The notes beneath the pieces were generated by a model, which saw only the letters and a list, made by a program, of their open reading frames with translations, made no database searches and had not been told where the DNA came from. 64,000 bases of DNA from Demequina aestuarii (GTDB lineage Bacteria; Actinomycetota; Actinomycetes; Actinomycetales; Demequinaceae): positions 62,001 through 126,000 of the forward strand of contig NZ_BBRD01000002.1 of assembly GCF_000975095.1 (NCBI RefSeq), given 5' to 3'. Below are positions 45,725-55,479 of the stretch, one piece after another (within the stretch, counting starts at the first letter, position 1; every line of letters begins with the position of its first letter). The translations under genes and the position numbers were made by a program.

Positions 45725-47140
45725 CTACGCCTCGACCGGGTCCGCGAGCGGGAGCGCGGCGAGGATCGCTTCGACCTGCGTCTTCGCGTCGCCGAACAGC
45801 ATCGACGCGTTGTCGCGGAAGAACAGCGGGTTCTGGACGCCGGCGTAGCCCGTCGCCATCGAGCGCTTGAAGACCACGACCTGACGCGCGTGCCACACCT
45901 CCAGCACCGGCATGCCGGCGATGGGCGAGGACGGGTCCTCGAGAGCGGCGGGGTTCACGGTGTCATTGGCGCCGATCACCAGCACCACGTCCGTGTCTGC
46001 GAAGTCCGCGTTGATCTCGTCGAGCTCGAGCACGATGTCGTACGGCACGCGCGCCTCGGCGAGCAGGACGTTCATGTGACCCGGCAGGCGGCCCGCGACG
46101 GGGTGCACCGCGAAGCGCACCTCGGTGCCGCCCGCGCGCAGCCGGCGCACCAGCTCGGCCACGGGGTACTGCGCCTTGGCCACGGCCATGCCGTAGCCGG
46201 GGGCGATCACCACGGACTTCGCGGTCGCGAGCAGCGCAGCGGTCTCGGCGACGGTCATCTCAGTGTGAGTGAGGTTCGGGTCGACCTCAGCGGAAGCGGA
46301 CGGCGCCGCGTCTCCCCCACCGAATCCGCCCAGGATGACCGCGATGAACGTGCGGTTCATCGCCTTGCACATGATGTAGCTGAGGATCGCGCCCGAGGAC
46401 CCGACCAGCGCGCCCACCACGATGAGCAGCGTGTTGCCGAGCATGAAACCCGCGGCAGCCGCGGCCCAACCGGAGTACGAGTTGAGCATCGACACCACGA
46501 CGGGCATGTCGCCGCCACCGATGGCGGCGACCAGGTGCGCGCCGATCGCGAGCGCGATCAGAGTCATGATCGCCAGCGGCCACACCGACGGCGCGGCGAT
46601 GAACCACGCCATGAGGGCGGCACTCACGAGCAGGCCGGCCAGGTTGAGCGCGTGCCGGCCGGTCAGGGTCAGCGGCGCGGAGGACATCCGGGCGGAGAGC
46701 TTGAGGTACGCCACGATCGACCCGGTGAAGGTGATCGCGCCGATGAAGACGCCCAGGAACACCTCGACCTGGTGCATCGCGTCGTGCGGCTCGGTCAGGT
46801 ACGAGTTGAAGCCGATGAGCACGGCCGCGGCACCCACGAAGGAGTGCAGGATCGCGATGAGCTCGGGCATCTGGGTCATCTCGACCGAGCGCGCGCGCCA
46901 CGTCCCCACGAGCGCACCGATGAGAAGCACCGCGACGATGAGCACTGCGGTGACGCCCACGGGCCGCTCGGACCGCTCGAGTGCGAGGGCGATGGTCGCG
47001 AGGATGGCGATGGCCATGCCGACCATTCCCATGAGGTTGCCGCGGCGCGCGGTGGTCTGCTTGGACAGCCCCGCGAGGGACAGGATGAACAGCACGGCCG
47101 CGGCGACGTAGGCGACCTGGGCGATGGACAGCACAGTCAT
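45725..47140 (-). CDS. pntB: NAD(P) transhydrogenase, beta subunit
   Basis: PntB forms the NADP(H)-binding domain and part of the proton channel of the membrane transhydrogenase, which uses the proton gradient to make NADPH from NADH. The 471-residue protein has about nine helices, then the NADP(H) domain with [44 protein letters not shown] and [16 protein letters not shown], and ends with [11 protein letters not shown] and [10 protein letters not shown]. It lies 4 nt after pntA. The REP-like copy C follows the gene. Confidence 0.96.
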   Translation of the reverse strand: MTVLSIAQVAYVAAAVLFILSLAGLSKQTTARRGNLMGMVGMAIAILATIALALERSERPVGVTAVLIVAVLLIGALVGTWRARSVEMTQMPELIAILHSFVGAAAVLIGFNSYLTEPHDAMHQVEVFLGVFIGAITFTGSIVAYLKLSARMSSAPLTLTGRHALNLAGLLVSAALMAWFIAAPSVWPLAIMTLIALAIGAHLVAAIGGGDMPVVVSMLNSYSGWAAAAAGFMLGNTLLIVVGALVGSSGAILSYIMCKAMNRTFIAVILGGFGGGDAAPSASAEVDPNLTHTEMTVAETAALLATAKSVVIAPGYGMAVAKAQYPVAELVRRLRAGGTEVRFAVHPVAGRLPGHMNVLLAEARVPYDIVLELDEINADFADTDVVLVIGANDTVNPAALEDPSSPIAGMPVLEVWHARQVVVFKRSMATGYAGVQNPLFFRDNASMLFGDAKTQVEAILAALPLADPVEA

Positions 47141-47144
47141 GGGC

Positions 47145-48713
47145 TTACGCCCCCTTCTGGAACATGCCGAGCATGCGATAGGTCACGAGGAATCCACCGA
47201 ACACATTGATCGAGGCCACCGAGGCTGCCACGAAGGCCAGCGTGGTCACGACTGCGTTCGACGAGCCGAGCTGCAGCAGCGCACCCACGAGGATGATCCC
47301 GGAGATCGCGTTGGTCTGGCTCATCAGCGGCGTGTGGAGCGAGTGGCTCACGTTCGAGATCACGTAGTAGCCGATCACCACCGACAGCACGAACACGGTG
47401 AACATCGCCAGGAAGGCGGGCGACGAGAACGCGAGCGCGATCGCGAGGGCCGCCCCGCCGATGCCCGTCAGCAGTGCGCGGCGGGCCCTGGGGTCCGTAG
47501 CAGGCTTGGCCGCAGACGGCTCACTGGCGGCCGATGCGACGGCGGGCTCATTGGTATCCACCACGGCTTCTGCGGGCGCGGGGGCGGCGGAGACCTGCAC
47601 CGCCGGCGGCGGCCACAGAACGTCGCCGTCGTGGGCCACGGTCATGCCGCGCACCACCACGTCCTCCAGGTCGAGCACAGGAGTGCCGTCCTTGGCGGGG
47701 GTGAGCAGCGCGAGCAGGTTGACGATGTTGGTGCCGAGCAGCTGCGACGAGTGCTGCGGCATGCGGCCGGGCAGGTCGGTCCACCCCAAGACGGTGACGC
47801 CGCCGTCCGTGACGACCCGCTCGCCAGGGACGGTGAGTTCGCAGTTGCCGCCACCCGACGCAGCGAGGTCGACGACGACGGAACCCGCGCGCATCCCCGC
47901 GACCGCATCGGCCGTGATGGTGGTCGGCGCCTGACCGCGCACGAGCGCGGTGGTGATGATGACGTCGGCTCCCGCGGCCTCGGTGGCGTAGAGCTCTTGG
48001 GTGAGGCGTTCTTGGGCTTCGGTGAGCGCGCTCGCGTAGCCGTCGGAAGAGACCTCCTGCTGCGCGGCGGGCAGCGACACGAACGTCGCCCCCATGGACT
48101 CGATCTGCTCTGCGGCTTCGGGGCGCACGTCGAAGGCCCGCACCTGGGCGCCGAGCGACACGGCGGCGCCGATCGCGGCGAGGCCCGCGACACCGCCGCC
48201 GATCACGAACACGGTCGCGGGCGGGGTCTTGCCTGCCGCGGTGACCTGGCCGGCGAACATGCCGCCGTAGGCCTCGGCGGCCTCGATGACCGCGCGGTAG
48301 CCGGCCACGTTGGACATGCTGGACAGCGCGTCGAGGGACTGGGCGCGGGAGATGCGGGGCACCGCATCGAGCGAGAGCGCCGTGATGCCGTGCTCCGCGT
48401 AGGTGGGCAGGCGGTCGGCCTGCGAGTGCGGCGCGAGGGAGGCGACCAGGATCGCGCCCTTCTTCATGAGCGACAGCTCGTCGTCGCCGGGGGCGTTCAC
48501 CGCGGTGACGATGTCGCCTGACCAGGCGTCGGCGCGGTCGCAGATGCGCGCGCCCGAGGTGACGTACGCCTCGTCGGGCAGGTTCGCAGCGGCGCCTGCA
48601 CCGGTCTGGACCGCGACGTCGTAGCCCAGGCGGACCAGCGCCGCCACGGTGCGAGGAGTGGCGGCGACCAGGCGTTCGCCCGGGCGGGGCTCCATGGGGA
48701 CTGTGATGAGCAT
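47145..48713 (-). CDS. pntA: NAD(P) transhydrogenase, alpha subunit (fused PntAA-PntAB)
   Basis: The alpha subunit binds NAD(H) and contributes membrane helices. The 522-residue protein has the NAD-binding region ([27 protein letters not shown]), then [15 protein letters not shown] and [23 protein letters not shown], a flexible Ala/Pro/Glu-rich linker with a 10-mer copy (47529-47538), and four C-terminal helices ([29 protein letters not shown]). The ATG at 48713 gives the conserved start [20 protein letters not shown]. Many actinobacteria split this subunit in two; here it is one chain. Confidence 0.95.
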   Translation of the reverse strand: MLITVPMEPRPGERLVAATPRTVAALVRLGYDVAVQTGAGAAANLPDEAYVTSGARICDRADAWSGDIVTAVNAPGDDELSLMKKGAILVASLAPHSQADRLPTYAEHGITALSLDAVPRISRAQSLDALSSMSNVAGYRAVIEAAEAYGGMFAGQVTAAGKTPPATVFVIGGGVAGLAAIGAAVSLGAQVRAFDVRPEAAEQIESMGATFVSLPAAQQEVSSDGYASALTEAQERLTQELYATEAAGADVIITTALVRGQAPTTITADAVAGMRAGSVVVDLAASGGGNCELTVPGERVVTDGGVTVLGWTDLPGRMPQHSSQLLGTNIVNLLALLTPAKDGTPVLDLEDVVVRGMTVAHDGDVLWPPPAVQVSAAPAPAEAVVDTNEPAVASAASEPSAAKPATDPRARRALLTGIGGAALAIALAFSSPAFLAMFTVFVLSVVIGYYVISNVSHSLHTPLMSQTNAISGIILVGALLQLGSSNAVVTTLAFVAASVASINVFGGFLVTYRMLGMFQKGA

Positions 48714-48848
48714 GCTCGGGCGCGCCCTCCGTCTCGAATCAGGGAAATGGCGGCCGTGCGGCGCAGGGTGCGCACCGCCGCCATCCGCTCTCAGACTAGG
48801 GCCACTGGCGGGCACGGACGCCGGGACCCTTGTCCCGGACATCGGGCC

Positions 48849-48942
48849 GCGTGCACGAGACGCGGATCGTTCGGGTCCCGCGCGCCCTGGCCCCACATAC
48901 GCGCCGAACGCGGTACTCCGATGGTCCGCGTTTCGTGCACGC
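48849..48942. repeat. Inverted pair of REP-like repeats, copies A and B
   Basis: Copy A (48849-48884, plus strand) starts GCGTGCACGAGACGCGGATC. Copy B (48912-48942) is the same element inverted, reading GCGTGCACGAAACGCGGACC on the minus strand. The two can form a long hairpin with a 27 nt loop. They lie between the merR 3' end and the pntA start, so they could terminate merR. They share the element at 45658-45690. Short frames through them encode VHETRTI-like peptides that are probably not real genes. Confidence 0.8.
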
Positions 48943-48951
48943 GAGAACCCG

Positions 48952-49350
48952 TCAGTGCGCGCCCACCACCTGGCAGCGGTTGGCGTCGGTGCACGCCGCG
49001 GGGTCCAGCACGTCGGCGCGCTGCGAGAGGGAGACGAGCTCGGCCCGCGCGGCCTGGAGCGAGGCGATCTGCGCGTCGATGTCCTCGAGGTGCCGGTTCA
49101 GCAGTGCGCGTGTGTGCTCGCAGGTGCCGTGACCCTCGGCCTTCATGTCGAGGATGGTGCGCGACTCCCGCAAGGTCAGGCCCGCAGCCTGCGCGTCCCG
49201 CACGAACTTCAGGCGCTTCACGGCGTCCGCGTCGTAGTCGCGGTAGCCGGAGCCCGTGCGGCCAGGGTCGGGCAGCAGCCCCACCGACTCGTAGTAGCGG
49301 ACCGTCTTGGCGGTCACGCCGGCCTGCTGGGCAAGTTCGCCGATGCGCAT
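48952..49350 (-). CDS. MerR-family metal-responsive regulator
   Basis: The 132-residue protein has a MerR winged helix ([27 protein letters not shown]), a dimerisation helix ([23 protein letters not shown]) and a C-terminal [13 protein letters not shown] with two Cys five residues apart, as in metal-binding loops of CueR/ZntR-like proteins. An earlier Cys-Glu-His (GTCEHTR) also fits. I chose the ATG at 49350, with AGGAG upstream. It likely activates the CueR-type promoter of copZA, 3.4 kb away beyond pntAB. The metal is probably Cu(I), inferred from the ATPase. Confidence 0.9.
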   Translation of the reverse strand: MRIGELAQQAGVTAKTVRYYESVGLLPDPGRTGSGYRDYDADAVKRLKFVRDAQAAGLTLRESRTILDMKAEGHGTCEHTRALLNRHLEDIDAQIASLQAARAELVSLSQRADVLDPAACTDANRCQVVGAH

Positions 49351-49609
49351 GGTCACTCCTGTGGGTTGGCTACCTGCCTCAACGTTACAGCGCGCTGGAG
49401 GGTTCCATCGTGGCATTGCTCCTGCACTGACGATCGGATCCGTCATCAGTCGCGAACCTGCAGACGTGGCTTCTCGACGGACGATGCGCCGCTGGAGACG
49501 TTCTGTTCCTCCCGCAACTCTGCGGGTGCTTCACGGCCGTAGCGCCCGGGTGCCAAGGGCAGCGGCCCTGGCCCTCGCATCGGCCGCGTGCCGTCGCTAG
49601 CCTGGCCAG

Positions 49610-50314
49610 ATGCGCACCGCACCACGCCGCCTTGGCCTGCTTGGAGGAATTACCTGGCACAGCTCGCTCGAGTTCGAGCGACTGCTGAACGAGGGCGTCA
49701 ACGACCGCCTGGGCGGGTCGAGCGCCGCGGACCTGCTGGTGCGCTCCTACAACTTCCAGCAGATCGCCGATGCCCAGGCGGCCGGCGACTGGGACGGCCT
49801 GAGTGCGCGGTTCGCGGCCGATGCGGCGGCTCTCGAAGCGGCGGGAGCCGAGGCGGTCCTCATCTGCGCCAACACCATGCACAAAGTCGCCCCTGCGGTC
49901 GCGAGCGCGATCGAGGTGCCGCTGATTCACATGCTCGACGCGACGGCCGATGCGATCGAGGCCGCTGGCCTCGACACGGTCGCGCTGCTCGGCACCGGCT
50001 ACACGATGCGCGACCCGTTCTATCGCGATCACATGGCGGCCCGCGGCATCACCACGGTGGTGCCGGAGGAGCCCGCGCTCGGCGAGCTCCACGAACTCAT
50101 CTACGCGTCGCTCGCGCGAGGCATCGTGCCGGACGGCGCGCGCGCGTGGGCGACCGGCGTCTACGATCAGCTGCGCGAGCGCGGCGCCCAGGGAGTCATC
50201 TCCGGCTGCACCGAGATCCCGATGGTGCTCACCCAGGACGACGTGGGCGAGCCCTACTTCGACTCGATGGCGCTGCACGTCGAGGCGGCGCTGGAGTTCG
50301 CGCTGCGCGACTGA
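49610..50314 (+). CDS. Aspartate/glutamate racemase family protein
   Basis: The 234-residue protein belongs to the PLP-independent Asp/Glu racemase family. It has LGLLGGITWHSSLEFERLLNEGVNDRLGG near the start and the two catalytic Cys motifs ILICANTMHKVA and ISGCTEIPMVLTQDD. It probably interconverts D- and L-aspartate or a related amino acid. It is monocistronic. Two 10-mer copies lie inside (49816, 49945) and one just upstream (49576). Confidence 0.93.
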   Translation: MRTAPRRLGLLGGITWHSSLEFERLLNEGVNDRLGGSSAADLLVRSYNFQQIADAQAAGDWDGLSARFAADAAALEAAGAEAVLICANTMHKVAPAVASAIEVPLIHMLDATADAIEAAGLDTVALLGTGYTMRDPFYRDHMAARGITTVVPEEPALGELHELIYASLARGIVPDGARAWATGVYDQLRERGAQGVISGCTEIPMVLTQDDVGEPYFDSMALHVEAALEFALRD

Positions 50315-50332
50315 GCCCCACGCGGGACGGCG

Positions 50333-51325
50333 CTACCAGCCGATGCGATCGATCACCTCGGCGGCCACGTCTAGGCGGTCGCGGTCGCCTGCGTTATCGA
50401 CCACCGCGTCGTCGAGATCCAGCTCCTCGAGCACGGCGTCCAGTTCGACGGTGCGTGCCGTCGCCCAGTCGCGCCAATAGCCCTCGGGCTCGCGCGCGGC
50501 CACGCGCTCCAGCCGTACGTCCTGTGGCGCGACCACGCGGACGATCGTGACCTCGGCCGCCCCAGCATCGGCGCTTGCGAAGGCGCGCTCGTAGCGGCCG
50601 CGGTCCGAGGCGTCCTCGACGACCCGCGGGATCACCATGAGCCCGTACCCGCGAGTGCGGAACACCCCCGCGACGGCCGAGAGCGAGTCGAAGAGCAGCT
50701 CCTGCTGGTACGGATCCGACTCGGGCACCGGCACCGCCTGGCACAGTGCATCGGCGTCGATGAAGCCGCAGTGCGCACCCTGCTCCCCCAACAGATCGTG
50801 CAACGCCGCCGCGACCGTGGTCTTGCCCGCGCCCACGGTGCCGTTGATCACCAGCACGCGGGTGGGCAGGGGCTTGGCATAGCAGCGCGATTCGGGCTCG
50901 TGGCTGTACTCCCCGTACGGCGCCATGGGAATCCAGCCCGCAGACTCGTACAACGCGATGGCCTCGGGCTGGCCCGTGCCGGTCTCCAGGATCAGCCGAG
51001 TGGCCCCGGCCTTGCGCGCGGCGGCCTCTGCCGCGCCGAGCATCACCCGCGAGTGGCCGTGGCCGCGATGTCCGGGCTCGACCCACAGGCGCTTGAGCTC
51101 CACGTCGCCCGGCGCGGTCTCGGCGTAGGGCGACCAGCGGGCCACGATGGACGCGACCGGGGCGCCGTCGTCGCGATAGCCCACCCACGAGCCGACGAGC
51201 GTGGGGAACACGGTCTCGAGCTCCAGGTCGGGCTCGTCGTAGCGCTCTGCGAGGTCGCGCTCCTGCGCCTTCCACAGCCGATGCGCGTCGGCATCATCGG
51301 CTGCGACGCTGCGGACGGTGATCAT
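50333..51325 (-). CDS. GNAT acetyltransferase fused to a P-loop kinase-like domain
   Basis: The 330-residue protein is a fusion. The first half (about 1-150) is a GNAT domain with VELKRLWVEPGHRGHGHSRVML (the acetyl-CoA loop) and ALYESAGWIPMAPYG. The second half (from about 158) is an AAA/adenylate-kinase-like domain with Walker A INGTVGAGKTTVAAAL, CGFIDADAL and a later Arg-rich segment YWRDWATARTVELD. No linker of note separates them. It may acetylate and phosphorylate a common small molecule, for example in antibiotic or nucleotide modification; the substrate is unknown. Confidence 0.85.
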   Translation of the reverse strand: MITVRSVAADDADAHRLWKAQERDLAERYDEPDLELETVFPTLVGSWVGYRDDGAPVASIVARWSPYAETAPGDVELKRLWVEPGHRGHGHSRVMLGAAEAAARKAGATRLILETGTGQPEAIALYESAGWIPMAPYGEYSHEPESRCYAKPLPTRVLVINGTVGAGKTTVAAALHDLLGEQGAHCGFIDADALCQAVPVPESDPYQQELLFDSLSAVAGVFRTRGYGLMVIPRVVEDASDRGRYERAFASADAGAAEVTIVRVVAPQDVRLERVAAREPEGYWRDWATARTVELDAVLEELDLDDAVVDNAGDRDRLDVAAEVIDRIGW

Positions 51326-51356
51326 GACACGAGTCTAGGGAGCACGATGCTCGCTC

Positions 51357-52850
51357 CTAGAGACCCTGGCCCGCGTCCCACAGGCGTTCGGTGTCACCCG
51401 TCAGCAGCGCGTCGAGGTGCGCGGCCTGCGCGTCCGTCAAGGCGGCCACGTAGTCGATCACCCCACGGCCCACCGCACGGCGCCGCAGCTCCGTCTCGTC
51501 GATGTCCGGCAGCAGCCGGGGCTCGTCCCGCGCGACCGCGAGATAGTCCTGTGTGGAGAGCTCCACGAGGTCGAGCAGCCTGCGCGGCGCACGCCGAGCG
51601 TCGTAGGGATCGTCGAGCCATGTGGTGAAGCCGTCGACCAGGCGCTCCAGCACGCTTGCCTGACCGCGCTGATAGACGGCGAGGTCCGGGCGGTCGAGGA
51701 TGAACCGTTCGTGCAGAAACTTCAGCACCGCGACCTCATGCCAGGCGGTGCGGTCGAGCGACACGTGGCCCGAGCGATGATCGGGCTCCTCGTGGACCTC
51801 CACGGAGGACTGCAGGTGGCGGATCCACTCGTCCGTGAAGCGTGCCAGCGCCCTGTCGGCACTCAAGGACCCGTCGAACGGCACCGTCAGCAGGCCCTCG
51901 ACCACCTCTTCCGTGACCCTGGCGACCGCCTCGTCGAATGCATCGACATCCGCGATCCACGGGTCGCGCGCCTCGAGCCGGCGCCACAGCATCTCGAGCG
52001 AGTGCCCGGGGGCGCGGCTGACGCTGCGCAGCGCGTAGTCGTCGAGGGCACGCAGATCGGTCAGGTTGCGTCGCCACTCCCGGAACTCACCCGCGATCGT
52101 CGCCTGGTTGAGCAGCCCGGCACGGTAGAAGTCGTCCAGGTCGTGCAACGAGTAGGCGATGTCGTCCGCGATGTCCATCACCGAGCATTCGAGCGTCTGC
52201 TGACCGGGCGCGATCGCGGGGTAGGCGCTCAAGGCCTCGCGCGCATCGGCCGCGTCCACGACGTACATCGAGAACTTGTCGCTCGCCGCTCCGCGACGCG
52301 TGCCGCCCTCGCCCCGGCGCCACGGATACTTCTGCACCGCGGCCCGCACTGCGGAGGTGAGGTTGAGACCCACCCCTGAGACGTCGTGCTCATCGAGCCG
52401 CGTCAGAATCCGGTACGTCTGCGCGTTGCCCTCGAAGCCCTCGCGCAGCCGGAACCGATCGCGTGCCAGGCGGTCGAGGGCCCGCTCGCCCAGGTGCCCG
52501 AAGGGCGGGTGGCCCACATCGTGCGCGCTGGCCGCGGCCTGCACCACCACTGGGTCGCAGCCGCCGAGCTCCTGGACGAGCCGTCCCGTGGGCCCGGTGT
52601 CACGGTGGAGATTCATCGCGATGGCCCGCGCCACCGCTGCCACCTTCACCGAATGGATGAGGCGGTTGTGGACGGCCAGCCCCGCTCCCGACTGGGAGAT
52701 CACCTGCGTCACGGCGGACAGCCGCGAGAAGTAGGGCGAGAATCGAACGCGCTCCAGGTCCACTCGGAAGTCCGGGTGGCGCTCGGCCAGTTGGAACTCA
52801 TCGAGCACCTCGGGCGCTCGGCGGGCGGTGCGGGGATCGATCTCGCTCAT
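51357..52850 (-). CDS. dgt: dGTPase-like HD-domain triphosphohydrolase
   Basis: The 497-residue protein has the HD metal-site pattern of dNTP triphosphohydrolases: RLIHSVKVAAVARAIA, ASAHDVGHPPFGHLGERALDRL, and MDIADDIAYSLHDLDDFY. Dgt-type enzymes cleave dGTP or other dNTPs to deoxynucleoside and triphosphate and can limit phage replication. I chose the ATG at 52850, which starts MSEIDPRTARR. It follows a GNAT/P-loop fusion on the same strand with a 31 nt gap. Confidence 0.9.
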   Translation of the reverse strand: MSEIDPRTARRAPEVLDEFQLAERHPDFRVDLERVRFSPYFSRLSAVTQVISQSGAGLAVHNRLIHSVKVAAVARAIAMNLHRDTGPTGRLVQELGGCDPVVVQAAASAHDVGHPPFGHLGERALDRLARDRFRLREGFEGNAQTYRILTRLDEHDVSGVGLNLTSAVRAAVQKYPWRRGEGGTRRGAASDKFSMYVVDAADAREALSAYPAIAPGQQTLECSVMDIADDIAYSLHDLDDFYRAGLLNQATIAGEFREWRRNLTDLRALDDYALRSVSRAPGHSLEMLWRRLEARDPWIADVDAFDEAVARVTEEVVEGLLTVPFDGSLSADRALARFTDEWIRHLQSSVEVHEEPDHRSGHVSLDRTAWHEVAVLKFLHERFILDRPDLAVYQRGQASVLERLVDGFTTWLDDPYDARRAPRRLLDLVELSTQDYLAVARDEPRLLPDIDETELRRRAVGRGVIDYVAALTDAQAAHLDALLTGDTERLWDAGQGL

Positions 52851-53034
52851 GCGTCCATCCTGGTGCATTCACCCTCCGGCCGATGCGGGGGCTGACGGCG
52901 AGCGCGATGTCGCCGTTGCCACAGGCCGCCATACCGCGCCTTCCACGCCGCCCACGTCTGTGCCAGCATGGGGGCATCTCGGTGGCGCCGACACGAAGGA
53001 TCGATGCGGACTCTCGCATCAGGAGGAGAGTGAC

Positions 53035-53433
53035 ATGAGCACGCGCCCCGGGGCCCGCCCCCTCCCGCGCCGGTTCAGGATCGCGAACTACTTCGCGCTC
53101 GTTCCCTTCGTTGCCGCCATGGTGTGGGTGATCGCGAACGGCGTCGACGACCCGCACTGGCCTCAGGGCCTCGTGTACCTGGCGTTAGCAGCCGCCTTGG
53201 CCAGCATGGCGCTTTCGTTCGCCGACGAGGCCTGGGCCCAGACGGGAGCGAAGGCAAGCCAGGGGCTGCTCTCGGCCCTCATGCTGCTCGCCTACGTCGA
53301 CATGGTCCACGATGCTGCGCCCCCACTCTGGGTGCCTCTCGCCTTCTACGGCAGCCTGGCGGTCATCGGCGCAGCGACGCTGGCCGGCAAGGTCGCCGGC
53401 TACCGCGAGGCCAGGCTGGGCGACGCCTCATGA
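53035..53433 (+). CDS. Small four-helix membrane protein
   Basis: The 132-residue protein has a basic N-terminus (MSTRPGARPLPRRFRIAN) and about four hydrophobic helices (FALVPFVAAMVWVIANG, LVYLALAAALASMALSF, LLSALMLLAYVDMV, LAFYGSLAVIGAATLAG). I recognise no family. AGGAGGAGAG lies just upstream of the ATG. It overlaps the next gene (ATGA), so the two small membrane proteins probably work together. Confidence 0.8.
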   Translation: MSTRPGARPLPRRFRIANYFALVPFVAAMVWVIANGVDDPHWPQGLVYLALAAALASMALSFADEAWAQTGAKASQGLLSALMLLAYVDMVHDAAPPLWVPLAFYGSLAVIGAATLAGKVAGYREARLGDAS

Positions 53434-53708
53434 CCGGGCGCCAGCTGCGCCGACAGGCCTTCACGATCTGGCTGACCGCCCGACCCCCGCGCTGGTACAC
53501 GTGGGCGTTCTTCCCCCTGATCGCTCTGGGAATCGCGTTCCTCGCGGTGGTCATCACCCGCTACGAGGAGCCACCCTCCTGGTTCGGGCCGATCATGACG
53601 ACCTTCATCTGGACGGTGGGCGCCGTGATCATCGCGGCGTTCGCCGACTCCTACCGCCGCATCGTGCGCGATCTCCGGCGCGACCAGGGCCACATGGAGA
53701 GCACCTAG
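53430..53708 (+). CDS. Small two-helix membrane protein
   Basis: The 92-residue protein has two hydrophobic helices (TWAFFPLIALGIAFLAVVIT and GPIMTTFIWTVGAVIIAAFAD), a basic N-terminus (TGRQLRRQAF) and a basic C-terminal tail. Family unknown. It is coupled to the preceding gene by ATGA. A 10-mer copy follows 5 nt after its stop (53713-53722). Confidence 0.78.
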   Translation: MTGRQLRRQAFTIWLTARPPRWYTWAFFPLIALGIAFLAVVITRYEEPPSWFGPIMTTFIWTVGAVIIAAFADSYRRIVRDLRRDQGHMEST

Positions 53709-53793
53709 CCCTCGCATCGGCCGCGTGGAATGACCGATGTGCACGTCACGTTGATCTCGGTGGATACTTGAGGCTTCAACTACGGAGGGCGAC

Positions 53794-54876
53794 ATGCTCA
53801 ACATTGGATTCCTGAGCTTCGGATGGTGGTCCGGCGCACCTGGTTCGCGCGTGCGCAGCGCGAGTGAACTCATGCGCGACACGATCCGCCTGGCCGAGGC
53901 CGCTGAGGACGCCCGGATGGACGGCGCGTGGATCCGCATCCATCACTACGAGCAGAACACCTCGTCACCGTTCCCGCTGCTGGCCGCGATGGGCGCACGC
54001 ACCTCGAGCGTCGAGCTCGGCACTGGCGTGATCAACATGCGCTACGAGAACCCGCTGTACATGGCGGAGGCCGCCGGAACCGCGGACCTCATCTCGGGCG
54101 GGCGGCTTCAGCTCGGCGTGAGCCGCGGCAGCCCCGAGCCCGCGGCCGACGGCCCGGGCACCTTTGGCTATCCGCTTCCCGTTGGCAAGCTACCGGTCGA
54201 GGACGCGGCCGAGCGCATCGCGCAGTTCCGCGACGCGATCTCGGGCACCGGGATCGCCGATCCTGGCGCCAATGCTCGCGTGCGTCCGGGCACCAAGCTG
54301 CCGATCACACCGCAGTCACCCGGGCTGACCGAGCGCATCTGGTACGGCGCCGGTGGTGAGGAGTCGGCGCGCAAGGTGGGCCAGTTGGGCATGAACCTCA
54401 TGTCGTCGACCCTGGTCGAGGGCGGCACCGGCGAGCCGCTGGGAGTCATCCAGTCGCGCCAGATCGACGGCTTCCGTTCTGCATGGGCCGATGCGGGCCA
54501 CGAAGGCGTGCCGCGCGTCTCCGTCTCCCGGTCGATCCAGCCCATCATCGACGACGAGACCGCGCTGTACTTCAGCCCCACCCTCGAGCGCGACAAGATG
54601 GGGGCGAACCGGGACCAGGTGGGGTCGATCGACAACTTCATCGCCACGTTCGGCAAGACGTACGTGGGTGACATGGACAAGCTCGAGCGCGAACTGCGGG
54701 ACGACGAGGCCGTGATGAGCTCCGACACCCTGCTGGTGACCATCCCCAATCAGCTCGGCGCGGACTTCAACCACCGCACCTTCTTTGCGCTCAAGGAACT
54801 GCGCGACAGGCTCGCACCTCACCACACCGGCCCCCGCGAGGGCCTGCGAGGATTCGAGCGGCACTCGACGCGATGA
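53794..54876 (+). CDS. Luciferase-like (LLM class) flavin-dependent monooxygenase
   Basis: The 360-residue protein is a bacterial luciferase-fold flavoprotein: MLNIGFLSFGWWSG, RLAEAAEDARMDGAWIRIHHYEQ, LELGTGVINMRYENPLYMAEAAGTADLISGGRLQLGVSRGSPEP. Such enzymes use FMNH2 and oxygen. The substrate is not evident. ACGGAGGGCGAC precedes the ATG as the ribosome site. It is monocistronic or co-transcribed with the phosphoesterase gene 36 nt downstream. Confidence 0.9.
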   Translation: MLNIGFLSFGWWSGAPGSRVRSASELMRDTIRLAEAAEDARMDGAWIRIHHYEQNTSSPFPLLAAMGARTSSVELGTGVINMRYENPLYMAEAAGTADLISGGRLQLGVSRGSPEPAADGPGTFGYPLPVGKLPVEDAAERIAQFRDAISGTGIADPGANARVRPGTKLPITPQSPGLTERIWYGAGGEESARKVGQLGMNLMSSTLVEGGTGEPLGVIQSRQIDGFRSAWADAGHEGVPRVSVSRSIQPIIDDETALYFSPTLERDKMGANRDQVGSIDNFIATFGKTYVGDMDKLERELRDDEAVMSSDTLLVTIPNQLGADFNHRTFFALKELRDRLAPHHTGPREGLRGFERHSTR

Positions 54877-54912
54877 CCCCATGTGCGTGACGGCCATGCC
54901 ACCCTCGGAGGC

Positions 54913-55431
54913 GTGACCACGCGCCTCTTGCTCATCAGCGACACCCACGTTCCCAAGAAGGCCCGCGCCCTGCAGCCGCAAGTGTGGGCGCTCATCGAAC
55001 AGGCCGACATCGTGCTGCACGCGGGCGACTGGGTTGATGAGGCGCTGCTCGACGAGATCGACAGCCGGGCATCCCGCCTCGTGGGCGTCGCGGGCAACAA
55101 CGATGGGCCCGCGCTGTGGCAGCGGCTGGGCGAGGTCGCGCGAGTGGAGATCGAGGGCGTGCGGTTCGCCATGATTCATGAGACTGGGGATGCTGCAAGG
55201 CGCGAGCGACGCTGCGATGCGCTGTTCGGGCCCGCCAGCGCCGCACCCGCCGACGTGCTCGTGTTCGGTCACTCGCACATCCCCTGGGACTCGACGACAC
55301 CCGGCGGACTGCGTCTGCTGAACCCCGGCTCGCCCACCGACCGTCGCCGACAGCCCGTGGGAACCGTCATGACGGCCGTGGCCGACGACGGGGTGCTGCG
55401 CGATGTCGCCCTCGTGCCCACCCCGCGCTGA
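54913..55431 (+). CDS. YfcE/MJ0936-type metallophosphoesterase
   Basis: The 172-residue calcineurin-like phosphoesterase has LLISDTHVPKKA, ADIVLHAGDWVDEALL, VAGNNDGPAL, FAMIHETG and VFGHSHIPWD, supplying the two-metal site. It probably acts as a small cytoplasmic phosphodiesterase. I chose the GTG at 54913, which is preceded by CGGAG and leads straight into the first strand; a start at 54883 would add ten residues. Confidence 0.9.
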   Translation: MTTRLLLISDTHVPKKARALQPQVWALIEQADIVLHAGDWVDEALLDEIDSRASRLVGVAGNNDGPALWQRLGEVARVEIEGVRFAMIHETGDAARRERRCDALFGPASAAPADVLVFGHSHIPWDSTTPGGLRLLNPGSPTDRRRQPVGTVMTAVADDGVLRDVALVPTPR

Positions 55432-55479
55432 TCGACTCGAGCGCCTCGGTGGCCCCGGCGGACTCGCCTGGCACTGTAG

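Noticed and set aside
48791..48994. Short open frames at 48791-48994 and 45573-45896 with VHETRTI-like peptides
   Set aside because: They are translations of the dispersed repeat copies and GC-rich flanks; the similarity is that of the repeat DNA, not of a protein family.
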